The notes under the pieces were generated by a model that saw only the letters and a list, made by a program, of their open reading frames with translations, was not told the DNA's origin and searched no databases. The translations under genes and the position numbers were made by a program. DNA of 64,000 nucleotides from Nissolia schottii (taxonomy: Eukaryota > Streptophyta > Magnoliopsida > Fabales > Fabaceae): positions 1 through 64,000 of the forward strand of contig QANU01029220.1 in assembly GCA_003254905.1 (NCBI GenBank). The letters are read 5' to 3'. The first letter of the stretch is position 1. Each line of letters starts with the position of its first letter. Positions 46,960 to 59,112 of this stretch are shown piece by piece.

Positions 46960-48087
46960 CATGAATAACTAATAAAGTGTAGACTTAAACCTATGGACTC
47001 TTTTATTTACTAGAGTGGTATTTGAGACACCTCACTTTTAAATTTATATATATTTTGATTAATGATACTTGATATTATAAATAATAAAATAAAAATAAAA
47101 TGTCAAATATTATTTATTAAAATGTATAGATTGATAAGTAAATTTAAAAGTTAAGATTTTCAAGCATTTTTTCATATTAAATAAGGTAATATAAGAACTT
47201 TAAAACATTTACATTTTATCGTGTAAATAGATTTATAAGAGGATCAATAAATTGTTGGACAAGTAATAAATAACTTATTTTCTTATACAGAAGAGAACAC
47301 AACTTTAATTATTGAAAAATATACTTAAATATAAAAAAGTAACAATTAATGTTTTATCTCTAAATTGTGCGAATAATGTCCTCACAATTTTTTTTTTATA
47401 AAAAAAAGATTTATAAGAGGATAAAAAATTAAGGAAAAAAACGTATTAAAGTTTGAAGATAAGATGCCAACGTTCTAAGGCTTCACAATGCTCAATCGTC
47501 CCTTTTTTACGTATCAGTATCACCCACGAGCCCAAAACCCCAGTCAACGTCTGTCATTATTAAACTCTCGACACAAAATGAGTTAATATTCATATAAATA
47601 TTTTTTTAATAAATTTATATAAATTTAAGTAAACTCTCGATTTTATTAGTAATTATTAAAATTTATCAATAAATTTACAAGTTTATCTCAAAATATATAA
47701 ATTTAGTAACTTTGTTAGGTATTTAGTTAGCTTTGTGCATGTTAAACAATATCTATTTAAGTTTACTAAACTAATTTTATATATTTATTATAATTGAGTT
47801 ATGTTTTATTAAATTATAAAATAATATATATACAAAATAAAATATGACAAAATTAATTACGTTTATAAAATAAAGTATGACAGAATTAATGATTATGAAT
47901 TAAAGTATATTTTATAATATTTATTTATTTATTTTATTTTAAAGTTAATATTATTTAATATTAATTATAAATATAAAATTTAATGATGTTTACTGTTCTA
48001 GTTAGGAGAGATTAATTTACTTTTAACTGAAGCTTATGTGACAGTGAAGCATCCACGGGAGAAAGTAGCAGCATTCGAGTTTGAAAG
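46960..48087. other. AT-rich upstream region of the ARC5 gene
   Basis: Very AT-rich with no coding frame. No single convincing TATA box can be picked because of the AT background. Confidence 0.5.
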
Positions 48088-48117
48088 ATGACAATAGACA
48101 CAGCATCTCTTATCTGA
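48088..48117 (+). promoter_or_regulatory. Upstream ORF in the ARC5 leader, nine codons
   Basis: ATG at 48088, nine codons (MTIDTASLI), TGA at 48115-48117, ending 20 nt before the main ATG at 48138. If the transcript starts upstream of it, ribosomes would meet this start first, so it could lower translation of the main frame. Whether the leader includes it is not shown by the sequence. Confidence 0.5.
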
Positions 48118-48137
48118 GATTGGGGGAAAAAAGCAAG

Positions 48138-51100
48138 ATGGAGAAGAATGAGGTGCTGCAGAAAGAATGGGTGGATGATGATGATGATAAGCAATGGCGT
48201 GTGTACGAAGCTTACAACGAGCTCCACGGCGTCGCCCAGGAGCTGAAGACGCCTTTCGACGCCCCGGCGGTTCTGGTGGTGGGCCACCAGACCGACGGGA
48301 AGAGCGCCCTGGTGGAGGCGCTCATGGGGTTCCAGTTCAACCACGTCGGCGGCGGCACCAAGACCAGGAGGCCCATCACTCTCCACATGAAGTACCACCC
48401 TCATTGCGAGTCCCCTCTCTGCTACCTCCTCTCTGACGACGCTCCTCACCCTACTCAGAAGTCCCTCCTCGAAATTCAGGTCTTCTTCTTTTCCTTTCTC
48501 ATTCTGTTGTAAAGTTGCAATTTTGGCATGTGGGGGTGTGAGAGGGTAAGGATATAACATCAAAGTTTGCTCCTTTCTTTTTGGTTTATGATATATTAGC
48601 TCATCTAGCTTAATTGAAGTTTAATGGCTTATCTGTGTAGAAATGTAGCAAAAGACTAGTTGTAATTCTTAGAAAATTGGGCCTAATTGCACCCAAAAGC
48701 TAGCTTAAGGGGATAATTGTCAAGCTATCATAAATGGTACTTTGGCCATAAGCTCAGGTAATTTGATACTTAATATCTTGAAGTTTACAAGGCTAGATAT
48801 TTGCAGGTGGCTTAACATCAAGCATAAGATAGACTCTGATGATATCTTAGAAATGTAGGCCTAATGAAGTATAATGAGTATTGTTATGTATAGGCTTATA
48901 TAGAGTCTGAAAATGAGAGGTTGGAGCGGGACTCTTGTCAGTTCTCAGCTAAGGAAATCATTATCAAAGTGGAATACAAGTATTGCCCCAATCTTACAAT
49001 TATGGATACTCCCGGACTTATTGCTCCTGCACCAGGCCGCAAAAACAGGGCACTGCAGGTCAGTTTTCAAACTATTTACTTGACTTCCCCACGGACATTG
49101 TTTTTTGTTGATGGTGGTGGGTTTATAACCTCCTTGACAGGCCCAGGCTCGTGCAGTGGAGTCTCTAGTGAGGGCCAAAATGCAGCATAAGGAATTCATT
49201 ATATTGTGTCTTGAAGATTGTAGTGATTGGAGCAATGCTACTACCAGGCGCGTGGTAATGCAGGTATGTGCCTCCCCTAACCCTTGATGCTTGCTGGTTT
49301 GATTCATGATACTGAGCTGGTATTTTCAGTGCAAATATTACCAAATGTGCAGTCTTTAAGGGTGTATCTTTGGATTGAAACAAGCAATTGGGTTGCAATT
49401 AGCATTAAAGTAAATATTGTTGATGATGCAAAAAAGATTCAACCATTAATGGATTACTCCTTCATATTTTCCCGATAAACATTTATAATATATAATGTTA
49501 TCGGAATGAAGTTTTTAGATGATATCACTGGAACTTGGCAGACAGTAAAAATTTGTCTTGGTAAAGGTACAGCGTGCCAAGGATTCTCATAGTTTTTATT
49601 CTTCATTCATAGATTGATCCAGAGTTGTCAAGGACTGTACTTGTCTCAACTAAGTTAGATACCAGGATACCTCAATTTGCACGTCCTTCCGATGTTGAAG
49701 TTTTCCTTTCCCCGCCTGCTTGTACACTTGATGGCTGCATTCTGGGCGACTCTCCCTTCTTCACATCTGTGCCTTCTGGAAGAGTGGGTTCTGGAAGTGA
49801 TTCTGTCCACAAGTCCAATGATGAGTTCAAACAGGTTAAAGTAGTTCATTAATTGTGTCTTTTTCATTTTAGACTAAAAATCTAAAATCTCGGTACTTAT
49901 TTTTCATTCTTTTTTATGACAAGCTGAAATATTCTGGTTGTTAATTATCTTATGCATTTTGCTTTATTTATTTATTGATTTCATTTTGAAAACATGTCAA
50001 ATTTTCAAATATGTTGATAGAAACTGATAGTATTTTCTCCCAATAGAAAGAAACTTTTTTTTTCCAGAAAAAAACAATGGAGGAGTTCATTATTTCTTTA
50101 AAACTTAAATATTTGGTGTTGTGGGTCTGTGGCTGTTTTGAAGGGACTATTTCTTTTGTTTTGTGGAATATGAAATACCTGGAATTGCCTTTACTTGGTC
50201 TGATTAGTTGTGCTTATGGATGCAGGCAGTGTGCTTCAGAGAGATGGAAGATGTTGCATCTTTGGAGGAGAAGTTGGGTAGGTCATTGTCTAAGCATGAA
50301 AGAAGTAGGATAGGAGTGAGCAAACTTAGGTTGTTCTTGGAAGAATTGCTACGAAAGAGGTGAACATTAGAATTTTTGTTTGAGTGCTTTCTGCACAAAG
50401 CTTTACAAAACCATAAGTTGTATATCATGTGCCTAAATCATTAAGATTGTGCTTGCTAGGTATATAGATAGTGTACCATTGGTCATTCAACTTCTCGAGA
50501 AGGAACACCGAAGTGCAACCGCGAAATTGAATGATATAAATCAAAAATTGAGGTCAGTATTAAAAGTTTGAAGTATTATTTGCTGTGCACGCTCTACACA
50601 GTAAGGGGGCATGGGTTAGTATTTTGATTTTACCTTTTACCATTATCTATGTCTATGTTTCTTTCATCAACACTTATTTTAGTCTTCCAATTGTATACAG
50701 CACACTGGATGAAGCTAAACTGAAGGAGAAAGGGAGAACATTCCATGATCTGTTCTTGACCAAGGTTTCTATCCACTAAGGGTTCTCTTATAGGGTAGTC
50801 ATAAATTCAATTTTCATCTCTTATCTGACTCACGCAGCAGAAGTAGTGATAAAAGGAGAAAGAGTAAGTGAGTCGTCAATAAGGATAATATTTAAGTGAA
50901 TTTCCCATTTTAATAGATGTTCACTTCTACCAAGTGAAGGATAATTTAATCTTGATATTTACCTTGTGGTGAAATTATATTTTTCTTTTCAATATTCTAT
51001 ATGGAAGATGGTTCTATATTTTTGCACTTGTTGGAGTTCATAGTGACTGAACCTCTAAGATATACTTCCTTCAGTGTTTGTCCATCCTGACTTGATTATT

Positions 51101-54100
51101 TTCTATTGTTCAGTTGTCATTGCTGCTTAAAGGGTCAGTTGTTGCGCCTCCTGATAAGTTTGGTAAATTATCTAAACACTGTTTTGTCAATAAGCCGATA
51201 GGATATTAGATAATGTTCAATAACATAGATGTCTAGAAGAGCGTGCTACTTTCTTTAAATCTAAGCTTTCTCTCAAATGGTCATGGTTAAATTCCATACA
51301 TTTTTTACTTTTTCTAATTCAGGTGAAACACTACAAGATGAACGTATAAATGGAGGTGCATTTGTGGGTAGTGATGGTGTTCAGTTCCCTCACAAGCTAA
51401 TACCTGTAGGTTATACATTTTACTTTTGCTTATTCCTGTACTGAATTCCTACTTCACTTTTTCACTGGAGAACTTAACAGACCACCTACTCGTTTTATTT
51501 TACTATTTTCACTTATAAAAAAGAACCCTTTTTTTTCCCTTTTGGCTACTGATTTCATTTAGCTACTGTATCATTCGTTGGGCACAACCATCTTGAGAGA
51601 GGCAAACATTTGACAGAAGGGTTTATCCTTGTATGTAGAATTCGGGGATGCATCTTTATGGTGGTGCACAATATCATCGGGCAATGGCTGAATTTCGTTT
51701 TTTTGTTGGAGGAATCAAGTGTCCCCCAATTACTCGGGAAGAAATTGTAAATGCCTGTGGTGTGGAGGATATTCATGATGGAGCAAACTACTCTAGGTAA
51801 TTCTGTGTATTATTTACTCATGCTTTCAACAATATTAATCATTAAAGGTTAAACTAATTTTAATTTGAGTAACCAGAACTGCTTGTGTCATTGCTGTTGC
51901 AAAGGCTCGTGACACATTTGAACCTTTACTTCATCAGGTAAGTAGTACTATGAAAGTTAATAGATACCTTCAGTTATTATTATTTTTTCCTTTTAGTTTA
52001 TTAGGATTACAAGTCAACTTATATCATGTGATGGAATACTGATGGATATTCATATAAAATTTACATTTGTTTATGCCATATTTTTTCCCCTGTAAATTCT
52101 GGTATATTTATGATAATTCTTGTCTGCAAAAAATATCTCTTTTTATTGGCACTGCATGTTTAGTTTGTCCAGCGAATTTACTAATTCCCTGTTCTTAACC
52201 CAGTTGGGCGCTAGACTGCTGCACATACTTAGGAGATTGCTTCCCATCTCTGTTTATCTTCTTCAGAAAGATGGTGAGTATCTAAGTGGCCATGAGGTGT
52301 TCCTCAGGCGAGTTGCCTCTGCCTTTGACAACTTTGCGGAATCTACTGAGAAATCATGCCGAGAAAAGTTAACCACTAGTCCCTAATTTCTTGAAGTTTG
52401 TTTCTATATTTCTTAATTCTAATTACATTATATGCTCTGTTTTTGTTTTCATTAGGTAAAACTACCAAAAACTGAAGCAAAAACATAAACATTATTATGT
52501 TTCATTCTGCGAAAATATTGGGAACATTAAAGTTGGAGAAACATTAATAGGATTTGGTTCTATCATTCCCATATATGCCATTCATTATTGTTTGCGGGGG
52601 GGGATGATGATTGGGCATCTCGAACAAGTCTTTGTAGAGCTTCAGAATGTGTTAGGAACTCTTGTGTATATCAGCTTCATAGATGCAGTTTCTGGAAAGG
52701 GAAGGAGAGGTTGCATGGTTTAGCTTGTGAAAGAGTACATAAGAGTATTTCTTGTATTACGCTGTGCTTCTATGTTTTTCTCTTAATTTCCTCATGATCT
52801 GATCTTTGTTGGTATTATTGTGCATTTTCTCTCTTGATTTTTCTGAAAGAAGTAACTCTATATGTACCAAATGCAATGCTGTGATAATGTCATCAAGTTA
52901 ACTTTTACATTTGTTTAATCTTCACATGGTTATCCATTCGTGATTAGTTGTTAAATATTAATAGTCCTTTTTTTTCATATAAATTATTATTGTTATCTGA
53001 ATGTCCCATTTTTGTGCTTCTTTGCTGAAGATGTATGGAGGACCTAGCAAGCACTACGCGCTATGTTACGTGGTCTCTCCACAATAAGGTATACTTGAGT
53101 ATCTAAGGTTGCGTTTGGTACCAGGGACAGGACATGGGACAAAGACAATGGTGATAGAAAATTCCTGTATTTTTTGTACTTCATTAAAACTGGGACAGAG
53201 GGGACTGAAAATTTTTGCCTAGTAGGACACAGAATTGTGGCTTGGAGGGACAAGAATGTTTTCTATCCTTGTCCCAGTGTTTCTGTCTCGTTGTCCTGTC
53301 TCTAGTACCAAATGCAGCCTAAGAGACACAAGTGCTTTGACTTCACCCTGATTTTAAATGACCTCAGGTCTCATTTTAAATTAAGTTACACTTTGTGATT
53401 GTCCACTTAAACCGTGAGTACCTACAAGTAAAATATTATTTGCTTCACTAAGTTTACCTGCTTCATTTCATATCTCCTTGGCTGTCAACTTTGTAGAATC
53501 GAGCTGGGTTACGTCAATTCTTAGATTCATTTGGTGGGACAGAACATTCATATGTTTCTAGTATTCCTATGGCAACTGGTCTATCACAAACAAGTGCAAA
53601 TGGGAAAGAAGATTCAAAGCCACGGCCGGATGTAAAGCTCAGTCATTTGGCCTCTGGCATCGATTCCAGCGCATCCATTCAGGCAACAGAAACTAGACTT
53701 GCTGACCTTCTGGACAGCACACTTTGGAATCGGAGGCTCGCACCTTCTTCTGAAAGGATTGTTTATGCTTTGGTACAACAGATATTTCATGGAATACGAG
53801 AATACTTTTTGGTTTCCACAGAATTAAAGGTTTGTGATGTTAGTCACTGTGTTGGTCTGTGAACTTCCGGCAATCTTTTGTCCATCTTTCTCTAATAAAA
53901 TTTCTTCTTCTATAAAAATGAAAGATAGAAAATATTAAAATAAACCTTTAAATTCGTCCTTAAGGTTGGCGATTAAGTTTATCCCCAAGTTATAGAAAGT
54001 ACCAAATTCATCTCTAAGGTTGCCAAAATCGATCAAATTAGTCTCTGAGAAGGACTAATTCAGAGACTAATTTGACCGATGCTGAAAGACAAATTTGAAC

Positions 54101-54699
54101 GACTTTTAGTAACCCCATGGACGAATTTGGTATTTTCCGTAGCTTGGGGACGAAATTGATCGATGTTGCCAACCTTGACAATGAATTTGAATGTTTACTC
54201 GAAAATATCGTATATTTATTGTTCAGCTTTACACAACTGCAACAGTAATGCATTTATTTGAACTTTTATGATAATGTTATATCTGTAGAGTAGTTTAGGA
54301 GTGTGGATCCATTTTTTTCTTCCTTCTTTTCTGCTCTGTTAATACCTAATGTTTTGCAGTTCAACTGTTTCCTATTGATGCCCATTGTGGACAAGTTGCC
54401 TGCACTTCTTCGGGAAGACCTTGAATCTGCTTTTGAAGATGACATGGATAATGTTTTTGACATAACCAATCTGAAACACTCATTGGGACAGCAGAATAGA
54501 GACACAGAAATTGAGCTAAAAAGGGTACTTACATATGACTTGGTTTGTGCATGACCAATTTTCAGACAGGCCAACCTGTGTGTCATTTATGTTACCTCTA
54601 ATGTCCAAATTTTTGGTTGTTTTGTAGATCAAGAGGCTGAAAGAAAAATTCAGAGTGATACATGAGCAGCTAGATCTACATCAAGCAATGTGTGTGTGA
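48138..54699 (+). CDS. ARC5: Plastid-division dynamin-related GTPase, ARC5/DRP5B type
   Basis: Sixteen exons join in frame to 761 aa: 48138-48479, 48894-49058, 49141-49263, 49613-49834, 50226-50359, 50460-50552, 50701-50764, 51114-51162, 51323-51405, 51639-51796, 51877-51937, 52204-52367, 53031-53088, 53497-53829, 54360-54524, 54628-54699. The dynamin GTPase has the P-loop GHQTDGKS (49-56), RRPIT (78-82 area), DTPG (152-155) and TKLD (223-226); middle and C-terminal assembly regions follow. Long stretches match Arabidopsis ARC5 as I recall it (EALMGFQFNHVGGGTKTRRP; ADLLDSTLWNR), whose ring on the chloroplast outer envelope pinches the plastid in two. Two transposons sit in introns 13 and 14 without damaging splice sites. 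The C-terminus ends HQAMCV, shorter than in Arabidopsis, so an alternative last exon is possible. Confidence 0.96.
53107..53319. mobile_element. Harbinger/Tourist-type MITE in ARC5 intron 13
   Basis: The 213-bp insert is flanked by TAA at 53104-53106 and 53320-53322. Its ends GGTTGCGTTTGGTACCAGG and CTAGTACCAAATGCAGCC are inverted repeats, followed inward by GACAGGACA / TGTCCTGTC-like words. The TAA/TTA target and G-rich start are the Tourist pattern. Non-coding. Confidence 0.8.
53936..54200. mobile_element. Foldback element in ARC5 intron 14
   Basis: The 265-bp insert is flanked by a perfect 8-bp repeat GAAAATAT at 53928-53935 and 54201-54208. AAACCTTTAAATTCGTCC...AAGGTTGGC in the left arm faces GCCAACCTTGACAATGAATT in the right arm, and the centre has GTCTCTGAGAAGGAC / TTCAGAGAC pairing. 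Non-coding. Superfamily uncertain (Mutator-like or hAT). Confidence 0.7.
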
Positions 54700-54863
54700 T
54701 TATGTCAAGCCACTTCATGATTTTTATTTTTAACATTTCTTCCTTCCTATTTTAATGCTTATATAGTTATTAGAAGAATGCATAGATGTTCATTGGGGGG
54801 ACCCCTTGGTTTATAAATAATAATCTTGCTTCTAAAGTAGGTCTTTTGTCTGTTCCTGTGTAG

Positions 54864-54869
54864 AATAAA
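54864..54869 (+). terminator. Candidate poly(A) signal of ARC5
   Basis: AATAAA lies 165 nt after the stop at 54699, in a U-rich context. Confidence 0.45.
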
Positions 54870-54999
54870 ACAGTGTATTTGTAAACATTTATGTTTATTT
54901 TGGGCTGTTCAGCATTTGAAGAATTACTTCAAGGATGTGTCTATATGTAAAGCAAATTATAGTGGATCTGCATATATTCAGTTGAATGAATAATCATGG

Positions 55000-56170
55000 C
55001 ATGTGTGCTAGCCATTAAATTTGTATAAATTGGTATATTTGGATTTAGTGTGCCTGTGAACTGTGAAGCTCAGCTGCACACATCAAAATATGTCATCATA
55101 TGCAAATACAAGTGGCTTTATTCCAAATAATTTTAAAGTATAATAATAATGTGGAAACTATGGAAAGCTAGCATAGCTCCAGCCTCCAGAAAACTAGTGA
55201 CTAAATTGTCTTGATCATTATCATCTTTCCTGAACCACTTGCTCTCTATCTAATTGACTCAGTTGTCTTGGCCAAAAGTAGCATCAATATGTATCCACTA
55301 AATTATACTGTTCTCCCGTTTATTCATATTTTTATTTTTCTTAAATGCCCCAATTATTAAGTTAAAAAAATAAATTATAAATATTTCCTATTTTATAGTT
55401 TTATATATTTTAATAAAACTATGTAATGATAATGAAATTTTTATCACTACTGAGTGTTTATCCATTGCTTTTCTTAACAATGACATGCAATAGATAACTA
55501 CAAGTGTATGAAAAAGATTTTATGATGTTAATTTTGTTTTATGCCCATATCACACATCTTCCTTTTATTTATTTATTTATTTTAAATATCTTTCTTTTTA
55601 TTAAAAAAAAAGAGTGTAGTGCAGAAAGATAGAAAATGAGATATAAGAATACTAACATTATTGTTTATTGGTCCATCTCTTGCTAAATAGCTGAACTCTA
55701 CCAGACCCAAAGAGAAAACTACAACTATACAAATTTGTAAGTTGACAAATATTAGAAGCAATGGGCACATCATTTCCAAACTTGCCTATGATCATATGGC
55801 TAACTATGAAGAAAAGGTGCCAATGTATTTGAGAGTTGAAGATATCACAGGGAAGATTATCTGTTTGATTAGTGGTATTGGAAGTTGGAAGGAGTCGTTA
55901 GAAGTTGATCTTAATCACAAGATAGGCCATGCCCACAAAGAAAAAGCATGACCTTTGATGTCATTTCAACTCCTTTTCTTCCCTTGCCACCTTCAAAATT
56001 TGTGGATAACAGATTATTTCCTATTATTATTGGACTTATCACATATCAGCATGCTTTTTCTTTGAAAAGAAGAAATTAGAGAACCATTTGTCAGGAAAGT
56101 GTGGGAAAATTCGTGTGTGGAACAACCTCAACAACTTAGCGTTTTTTCATTATGTGAAGTTAGTTACATA
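55000..56170. other. Intergenic region after ARC5
   Basis: No gene recognised. A 69-codon frame at 55742-55951 has balanced composition but matches nothing I know. Confidence 0.45.
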
Positions 56171-56474
56171 AATAAAACGACGCCATGGTGCCTTATCAAA
56201 AACTATGTTCATACAAATCATTAACTTTTAAATATTTTCTAATAGTTTTCTCTATAATTTTTTTAGATCTTTTCCTACCTTTAACTAATGAGTTATCTGT
56301 CATTAGATCTACTTTCTTTACTAAGGCTTCTACTAGTTTTTTCCTCACATGTCCAAACCACTTAAGACTGCATTATACCATCTTTTCTACTATAAGTGTT
56401 ACCCCGACCTTCTACCTAATGTAATCGTTCTTAATCTTATCTTGTAATGTGTCCACTCATCTAATGCAGCATCC
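56171..56474 (-). pseudogene. LINE reverse-transcriptase C-terminal remnant
   Basis: On the reverse strand a block reads KWFGHVRKKLVEALVKKVDL, continues through KGRKRSKKIIEKTI, and ends in HSF before two stops and GTMASF. This follows the tail of plant L1-type LINE polymerases (RWxGHVxRR...GRGRPxKTxxExI...DRxxWRxxI). Upstream, frameshifted MRMLHxMSGHITR corresponds to the MRMLRWMCG part. Stops and frameshifts make it non-functional; only the 3' end remains, as expected for 5'-truncated LINEs. Confidence 0.75.
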
Positions 56475-56479
56475 TCATC

Positions 56480-58635
56480 CTCATCTTGTCTAGTGTGTGG
56501 AACGAGTAGAAAATTTAAGTACATGACTAAAGAATTGAATCATTGTGCTAATAAGTGATAATGTTGTAAACGAGCAAAGATTCATGTGTGAATGAGTGAG
56601 GATCTCACGTATTTGACTAGAACCACGTTACTGCATTATCATTTAGTATTATTTAATTGAATTGTGTATTATTGATTTTGTGACCATGGAATAAATGGTT
56701 TTCTCAGTCAAAGCGTGTCAAGTGTACACAATCATTTAGTGAATCAAATAAGTAGCACCTTCACTCGCTTTCAATCTAATACCACTCCAAGTCTCCAACA
56801 CTAATAAAATCTAAGTAGTCATGTGGTGGTGAGACTTGCACAACTTTCCCTTTCTTTTTCCCCAAGAAAATGCTAATGCCTTTTCAGTTTCTGGCTATAT
56901 CAGCAAGCTTTATTGATTAGTACTATTAGATTTAGAAGAATTGTGTTCAATACTCTCTGGTAAGTGATAAAGATGGCCTAGCTACTAACCTAAATTACCC
57001 TTGCAGTTTGCTTCTTTTGACAACACAGCAGTCTCATTCCAACGTTGGTGATTAATGTAACTAAAGCATCAAACACATCGTACTATAACAGAATTTGTTA
57101 GTGTTGAATTTTAGAATTGAAAGAGCTCTTGGGGTGTATTGTGACTTTTCCTTCTTTCCAAGTCAAATCCCAAAATCATTGCTATAATAAGTAAAGTAGT
57201 AAACACATCAAAATTAAAAAAAGTTACTGCTGATTGATAACTACAGGAAAATAGATTATATAATTAACACGCATCTGCATGAGTTTCACATTTAATTCCT
57301 GTTTGTCCTAAGTTAAGTTTGACCAACAGTCAAAAACTTTAAAATTGATGATGTTGGAACCAAATGATCTATTCATACCAGAGGAATTATCATTAATTCA
57401 TTAATCCATTACATACAGAACCATAATGATAAACGCTTGAGTTAACTTGTAAACTGAGTTTACTATTCTGCTACACAAAACGAGTTAACACTCATGTAAA
57501 CTCTATTTTAGTAAACTCACATGAGTTTAAGTAAACTCTTGATTCTATTAGCGAGTTTATAAGTCAAAATCTACTTACAAGTTTATGAGAAGGAACACTT
57601 TCGCGGTGCACTTTTAATCATGTTTAGTTGCTAATAATATTGCTTTAACATATATTTTTTACGTTTGTAAACTCTTACGAGTTTATGATTTGAGTTTATT
57701 GAGATTTCACGAGTTTACTTAAACATTCAATTTTGACAATCTTAAAAATAACATATGTAAAAATAAAAAACTACCCAATTGCAAACGTTATATACTATAT
57801 ACTGTCCAAAAAAAGGCTCTAGAGAAATCAAGGATAAAATTTCCTCGTGCTTCGTCCTATGATAGTACAGTACATCACAATTCACAACCAATTACTCAGT
57901 CTAGTAGCTAGTAGCTACTAGCTACAGTAATTCATTGGTAGATATAATTTCGTTCTATTTTATATTTAATTTTTTATCCCTGCCCATTGATGTTGACCAA
58001 GGCCAACAAAAAGAAAAGGATAAAGTGATAAAAAAACGTATGGGAGTAAAACTTGCCTAACTCAGACCCACCCACCACTCAATTATCATTAACATAATAA
58101 CATCATCTTCATACTCATTCCATTTTGGAGCATTATAATGCTCTTTTACTACACTTTTGATTCTAATTGAACATACGTATCAGTATCAGATAAAAGGAAA
58201 CAAAAAAGAAGGATTAGTGTTTTGGTGTAAATAATCTTTTAAGTCACTAATTACTTCAGGATATAGCAGTGACATGGAAATATACCAAAATGCACATTAT
58301 GAGTCTGACTCAAACTTGTGAGTGCTCCAACAATGGTAGATAAATGTCATTTTGATGCCGATATATATATATATATATATATTATATTACATATATTTAT
58401 GGCTAATGAGTGAGGAGGAGCATCTTAAGTGTTCTATGAGTCTAGCTATTAATCTGTAGTTTTCTAAATAAAGGGTAGCAGAGGCTGAGGAAATGGTATA
58501 TGCTTCAGTCCCTTCCTTGTTTAGTCGTTTTCTCATGATAACCCCACCATGGACGATCCAATCTTTATATGCTAATTTCCTCTTAAAACTATTTTTAAGA
58601 TATTTTCCTCTAAAGAAAGTATAGAAACCCCACGA
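56480..58635. other. Intergenic region, no gene seen
   Basis: AT-rich. Includes a GAGTTTA/TAAACTC-rich stretch at about 57430-57730 with several inverted words (AAACTCGTTTTGTG-like) and an (AT)n run at 58361-58385. No coding frame. Confidence 0.5.
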
Positions 58636-58639
58636 CTTT

Positions 58640-59112
58640 GTATTGTTGACATTGATTTGAAAATATCTTTCACACTTAAATGGTACAGAAGTAGAATTGG
58701 GACTTGGAAGTTATCTCACTAGAGTATTGCACTTAGAAATTATCAGGTGTACGATTTAAGCACTTGTAACCTAACATTTCAGCTTCATATAGTTAAAAGA
58801 TTTAACACTAACTATCGTCTGAAGCCAAAATATTAGTTTATAAGTGATTAGAGCGCAATCTTACTTGACACTCTATAAATGATGAGAGCATGATTTTACT
58901 TTGTATTCTTTGCATTGGTTTGAACATATCTTCATACACCACCAATGGTACAGAAGTAGAATTGTGATACACTAGAGTATTACTCTTTAGGTGTTCTCTA
59001 AAGGTTGTAAGTGTTGTGTAATAAGAGTACTCACCACTAACTACCATGTAAAGTTGAAATATCAATTTACAAGTGATCAAAGCACGATCTTACTTGGCGT
59101 ATTCTATGAGTA
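58640..59112. repeat. Imperfect tandem duplication of about 240 bp
   Basis: The first copy (about 58640-58880) and second copy (about 58896-59112) share in the same order TTGA-ACATATCTT-like, AATGGTACAGAAGTAGAATT, CACTAGAGTATT, TCAATTTACAAGTGAT-like and GCACGATCTTACTTG-like words. Small insertions and substitutions separate them. No protein or element assigned. Confidence 0.7.

Noticed and set aside
52204-52386. ARC5 ending at the in-frame stop after exon 12
   Set aside because: The donor at 52368 joins in frame to exon 13 and restores the conserved KCMEDLAS stretch; the stop is intronic.
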